A stretch of 45,136 nt of DNA, from positions 1 to 45,136 of the forward strand of contig JAAEOR010001082.1 of NCBI GenBank assembly GCA_024222895.1, read 5' to 3'. Source of the stretch: Hyphomicrobiales bacterium (GTDB lineage: Bacteria > Pseudomonadota > Alphaproteobacteria > Rhizobiales > Kaistiaceae). Under the pieces are notes generated by a model, which was not told the origin of the DNA, did no database searches, and saw only the letters and a program-made list of their open reading frames with translations. Within the stretch, counting starts at the first letter, position 1; each line of letters begins with the position of its first letter. Both the position numbers and the translations under genes were made by a program. Of the stretch, positions 42,005-45,136 are shown one piece after another.

Positions 42005-42174
42005 CTAGTGGTCCGACTCCGACATTTGCTACCCTCCCGCAGCACCCTCTCAAGCAAATGTCGGGGTCATCAGGACCACTAGTAAATATCTGATTCTAGT
42101 GGAGCTTCTGAATTTGACATTTGAACGAGAGCCTTGCAGCCAGCGGGACTCAAATGTCAAATTCGCTCCACTAG
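42005..42174 (+). repeat. Composite paired-hairpin repeat, copy 3 (B 42005-42082, spacer 42083-42095, A 42096-42174)
   Basis: CTAGTGGTCCGACTCCGACATTTGCT...AAGCAAATGTCGGGGTCATCAGGACCACTAG - taaatatctgatt - CTAGTGGAGCTTCTGAATTTGACATTTGA...ACTCAAATGTCAAATTCGCTCCACTAG. Confidence 0.96.
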
Positions 42175-42307
42175 TGGACCCCAGTCGGGATGGCCTGTCT
42201 AGCTGTTGGTGGCAACTGAATCGAGTGGAGTCGTGTTGTTTGTCTGGAGGATAGTTGGACGGAAGGTCTGCGCTCCAGAGGGACTGAAGCTGAGAACGGG
42301 ATGAAGA

Positions 42308-44536
42308 ATGTTGAGATCCAAGCGTTTTGAAAAGCTCGCCGAGCGCGAGGTTAACAAGGAAACCTTCATCAACGAGTTCCACGAGCTTGGGCTGATCGTT
42401 ATGGAAAGCCCGAATGACCCGACGCCGACGTTTCGCGCTGTCGATGGACGCGTGGTGGAGATGGACGGTCGCACTGTGGAGGAATTCGACGCCATCGACC
42501 GGTTCATCGCAGCGCATTCGATAGATGTTGCCATGGCAGAAAAAGCGATGGCCATGGCTTCGTCGGAGATTGCCCGCTTGTTTGTCGACATCAATGTGCC
42601 ACGGCGGGAGGTGATGCAGGTGATGGGCGGCTGCACGCCGGCCAAGATCTGCGAGGTCATGGCCGAACTGAACGTGGTCGAGATGATGATGGCCATGCAG
42701 AAGATGCGCCAGCGCAAGAAGCCCGCGAACCAGGCGCACGTTACCAACTGGAAGGAGAACCCGGCTTTGTTGGCGGCCGACGCGGCCGAGGCGGGTATGC
42801 GCGGTTTCGCCGAGGCCGAAACCACCGTTCGCGTGTCGCGCAGCGCACCATTCTCCGCGCTTGCCTTGCTGGTCGGCTCACAGGTCGGCCGGCCCGGCGT
42901 CATGACCCAGATATCGGTGGAGGAGGCGCTCAATCTGCGTCTCGCCCTGAAAGGCCTCGCCACATATGCCGAGACCTTGTCGGTCTACGGCACCATCCCA
43001 TCCTTTCTCGACGGCGACGATACGCCCTGGTCAAAGGGCATACTTGCGTCGGCTTATGCTTCGCGGGGCGTCAAATCCCGTTTCACCTCCGGCTCTGGTT
43101 CCGAAGCGCTAATGGGTTACGGGCTTGGCTTCTCTATGCTCTATCTCGAGGTACGCTGCATCCTGATGGTCAAGGGCGCGGGCAGCCAAGGCGTTCAGAA
43201 CGGTTCGATATCCTGCATCGCGCTTCCCGAATCGCTACCAAACGGTGTGCGCGGCGTAATGGCGGAAAACCTGGTCGCGGCTTCGCTCGGCTTGGAGGTA
43301 GCTGCCGGCAACGACGCTCTCGCGTCCCATTCCTCCATGCGCAAGACCGCCAAGCTGATGTTGCAGTTCCTGCCGGGGACGGACTTTGTGACCTCCGGTC
43401 ACTCGGTGATGCCGCGCAAGGACAACCTGTTCGGCGGCGGCTGCTTTGATGCTGAAGATATGGACGACTGGCTCGTGATCCAGCGCGACATGCAGGTGGA
43501 TGCCGGCCTTGTTCCCGTGCGCGAGGACGAGGTGCTGACCGTCCGCCGAAAAGCGGCCAAAGCCCTGCAGGCGGTTTATGAGGAAATGAGTTTTCCGCCG
43601 ATCAGCGACGAAGAAGTGGACGCGGCCACGACCGCGTTTTCGAGCGATGACATGCCGGACCGGGACTCGGTCGCTGACCTGGCGGCGGCCGATACGTTCC
43701 TGGCCAGCGACCTGACGGCACTGGACGTGGTCGCCGCACTTGCCCGGACCGGCTATGAAGATGTTGCCGAGCGGGTTCTGGAAATGCAGCGCCAGCGAGT
43801 GATCGGCGACTACCTGCACACATCCGCGATCTTCGACGAGGATTTCAACGTTCTGAGTGCCGTCAACACGCCCAACGACTATCAGGGGCCAGGCACCGGC
43901 TATCGAGTCAAAGGCAAGCTTTGGGATGAAATCCAGACGCTGCCGCAGGCGCTCGACCCCCGTCAACTGGTGGACGATGAAGCGCCGGATCCCGATCTTG
44001 AACTCATCCCAGTCGGCCAGGCTGGCGCCGGGTCGGGCGACGAGGTCGTTATCGCAGTTGGCCCGGCCTTCGCAATCGCCATGAACAAGACCCTCGCTGA
44101 ACTTGGCCACGCGGATGTTCTCGCCAACATCGTCGAGGGCATCGAAAGCCAGGGTGTCAAGTGGCGCCTCGTCAAGGTCTATCACGGCGCGGACCTCGCA
44201 GATATCGGGCAAACCGGCGCCGAACTCTCCGGTTCGGGCATCGCCATCGGGCTGCAGTCGAAGGGAACAGCCTTGATCCACAAGAAGGGACTGGCGCGCC
44301 TCAATAATCTGGAACTGCTGAGCCAGGCGCCCAACCTCACTTTGGAGTCTTATCGGGCGCTCGGCCACAACGCCGCCTGCTATGCCACGGGGCGGCCAGC
44401 CATACCGGTGCCGGTCAAGGTCGATAATACGGCGCGACTGCGCCTGATCGTTCACACCACACTGTTGCATCACCGCGAGGTCAATCACATCGACGAGGCC
44501 AAGGGACCCGTTGAGATGAAGGTAGAGTTCAAATGA
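42308..44536 (+). CDS. Coenzyme B12-dependent diol/glycerol dehydratase, fused large (PduC-like) and medium (PduD-like) subunits
   Basis: 742 aa; N-terminal RSKRFEKLAEREVNKETFINEFHELGLIVMESPNDP, TPAKICEVMAELNVVEMMMAMQKMR, NDYQGPGTGYRV (end of PduC); then DEVVIAVGPAFAIAMNKTLAELGHADVLANIVEGIESQGVKWRLVKV...LSGSGIAIGLQSKGTALIHKKGLARLNNLELLSQAPNLTLESYRALGHNAACYA (PduD). Confidence 0.93.
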   Translation: MLRSKRFEKLAEREVNKETFINEFHELGLIVMESPNDPTPTFRAVDGRVVEMDGRTVEEFDAIDRFIAAHSIDVAMAEKAMAMASSEIARLFVDINVPRREVMQVMGGCTPAKICEVMAELNVVEMMMAMQKMRQRKKPANQAHVTNWKENPALLAADAAEAGMRGFAEAETTVRVSRSAPFSALALLVGSQVGRPGVMTQISVEEALNLRLALKGLATYAETLSVYGTIPSFLDGDDTPWSKGILASAYASRGVKSRFTSGSGSEALMGYGLGFSMLYLEVRCILMVKGAGSQGVQNGSISCIALPESLPNGVRGVMAENLVAASLGLEVAAGNDALASHSSMRKTAKLMLQFLPGTDFVTSGHSVMPRKDNLFGGGCFDAEDMDDWLVIQRDMQVDAGLVPVREDEVLTVRRKAAKALQAVYEEMSFPPISDEEVDAATTAFSSDDMPDRDSVADLAAADTFLASDLTALDVVAALARTGYEDVAERVLEMQRQRVIGDYLHTSAIFDEDFNVLSAVNTPNDYQGPGTGYRVKGKLWDEIQTLPQALDPRQLVDDEAPDPDLELIPVGQAGAGSGDEVVIAVGPAFAIAMNKTLAELGHADVLANIVEGIESQGVKWRLVKVYHGADLADIGQTGAELSGSGIAIGLQSKGTALIHKKGLARLNNLELLSQAPNLTLESYRALGHNAACYATGRPAIPVPVKVDNTARLRLIVHTTLLHHREVNHIDEAKGPVEMKVEFK

Positions 44537-44964
44537 GCGACAAACCACCAGCCAGGGAGTTCCGGTTTCCCCTTGGCAAACACCACCGAGACAAGATCTC
44601 TACGCAATCGGGGCGGCCACTGTCGGACCTGACGCTTGACCAGGTGCTGAGCGACAACGTCCTCCCCGACGACGTGTCGGTGAATGCAGAGACACTCAAG
44701 GTCCAAGCGCAGTTTGCACGTGAGGCAGGCTATGAACAGGTGGCGCAGAACCTTGCCCGCGCGGCGGAGATGACCGGCATCCCCAATGACGAGTTATTGG
44801 AAATCTACGAATCGCTGCGGCCAGGGCGCTCCACCTACTACCAGCTTCTTTCCATCAGCCAGCGCATTGCCAGCATGTATGGCGCAGAGCTGACCGGCGC
44901 ATACATCCGGGAGGCAGCCGACGTCTATCGCGACACCGGACTCCTGAAGATGGCTGAGGAATAA
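44533..44964 (+). CDS. Diol/glycerol dehydratase small subunit (PduE-like)
   Basis: FPLGKHHRDKISTQSGRPLSDLTLDQVLSDNVLPDDVSVNAETLKVQAQFAREAGYEQVAQNLARAAEMTGIPNDELLEIYESLRPGRST; ATGA overlap with upstream gene. Confidence 0.93.
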   Translation: MSDKPPAREFRFPLGKHHRDKISTQSGRPLSDLTLDQVLSDNVLPDDVSVNAETLKVQAQFAREAGYEQVAQNLARAAEMTGIPNDELLEIYESLRPGRSTYYQLLSISQRIASMYGAELTGAYIREAADVYRDTGLLKMAEE

Positions 44965-44994
44965 ACGATTCAGGGGATCCACCGGCCCGGTCGA

Positions 44995-45136
44995 CCTAGC
45001 CCGCATCTCTCAAAGGTAAGTGGTGCATCGGGGCCGCGAATCAGAGAAAGTTGTTGTGCAACAGTAACTTATATCTGGTTCGAGGAGGTTCCCGATGCCA
45101 ACAGAGTGTAACCCGGATTTGTTTGGTTTTGCACCG
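44995..45136 (+). mobile_element. Left end of a probable IS1380-family insertion sequence (truncated by window end)
   Basis: Transposase start MPTECNPDLFGFAP is characteristic of IS1380 transposases; candidate left terminus CCTAGCCCGCATCTCTCAAAGG at 44995 (boundary is inference). Confidence 0.65.
45095..45136 (+). CDS. IS1380-family transposase, first 14 codons only
   Basis: RBS GAGGAGG then ATG CCA ACA GAG TGT AAC CCG GAT TTG TTT GGT TTT GCA CCG. Confidence 0.7.
   Translation, partial: MPTECNPDLFGFAP

Noticed and set aside
28551-42174. Interpreting the paired hairpins simply as rho-independent terminators
   Set aside because: No T-tract follows, copies occur at promoters as well as 3' ends, and the sequence (not just structure) is conserved between distant sites including a 13-bp spacer.
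42175-42307. Possible cobalamin riboswitch upstream of the B12-dependent dehydratase
   Set aside because: I could not see a B12-box or the expected long structured leader; only 133 bp remain after the repeat.
42050-42739. 229-aa minus-strand ORF crossing the repeat into the dehydratase gene
   Set aside because: Runs through the palindromic repeat and antisense to the dehydratase; composition (His/Arg-rich) fits a shadow ORF.
43235-44548. 437-aa minus-strand ORF opposite the diol dehydratase
   Set aside because: Antisense of a strongly supported coding gene in GC-rich DNA; no recognisable domain; typical shadow ORF.

Overview
GC-rich alphaproteobacterial (Rhizobiales-like) chromosomal window, judged from gene content and order. 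About 0-39 kb is mostly conserved housekeeping DNA: merR-ihfA-fabH-plsX-yceD-CBP3 chaperone, bamE, hppA, MFS, thiL-nusB-ribH-ribE-ribD-nrdR-glyA, an L,D-transpeptidase with an LdtR-like MarR regulator, hemB, RDD, SLC13/RCK permease, bpt, pcm-surE-serS-tatC-tatB-tatA-scpB-scpA-nagZ-SPOR-argS, an MBL lipoprotein, dgt, erpA, amn, osmC, xth. The right end (39-45 kb) looks accessory: an amidase, an enolase-superfamily enzyme, a B12-dependent diol/glycerol dehydratase with large and medium subunits fused plus its small subunit, and the start of an IS1380-family transposase cut by the window edge. The most interesting signal is non-coding. A length-conserved ~170-bp composite repeat occurs three times (28551-28719, 34198-34367, 42005-42174), with one solo half at 40618-40696. 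Each unit is two diverged hairpins (A, 79 bp; B, 78 bp) in mirror orientation, separated by a 13-bp spacer, with CTAGTGG...CCACTAG ends and an internal GACATTTG...CAAATGTC arm shared by both halves. In two places the terminal TAG of the repeat is the stop codon of the adjacent gene. I found no CRISPR array, tRNA, rRNA or defence system. All homology calls are from recognition of the protein sequences; no database search was run.
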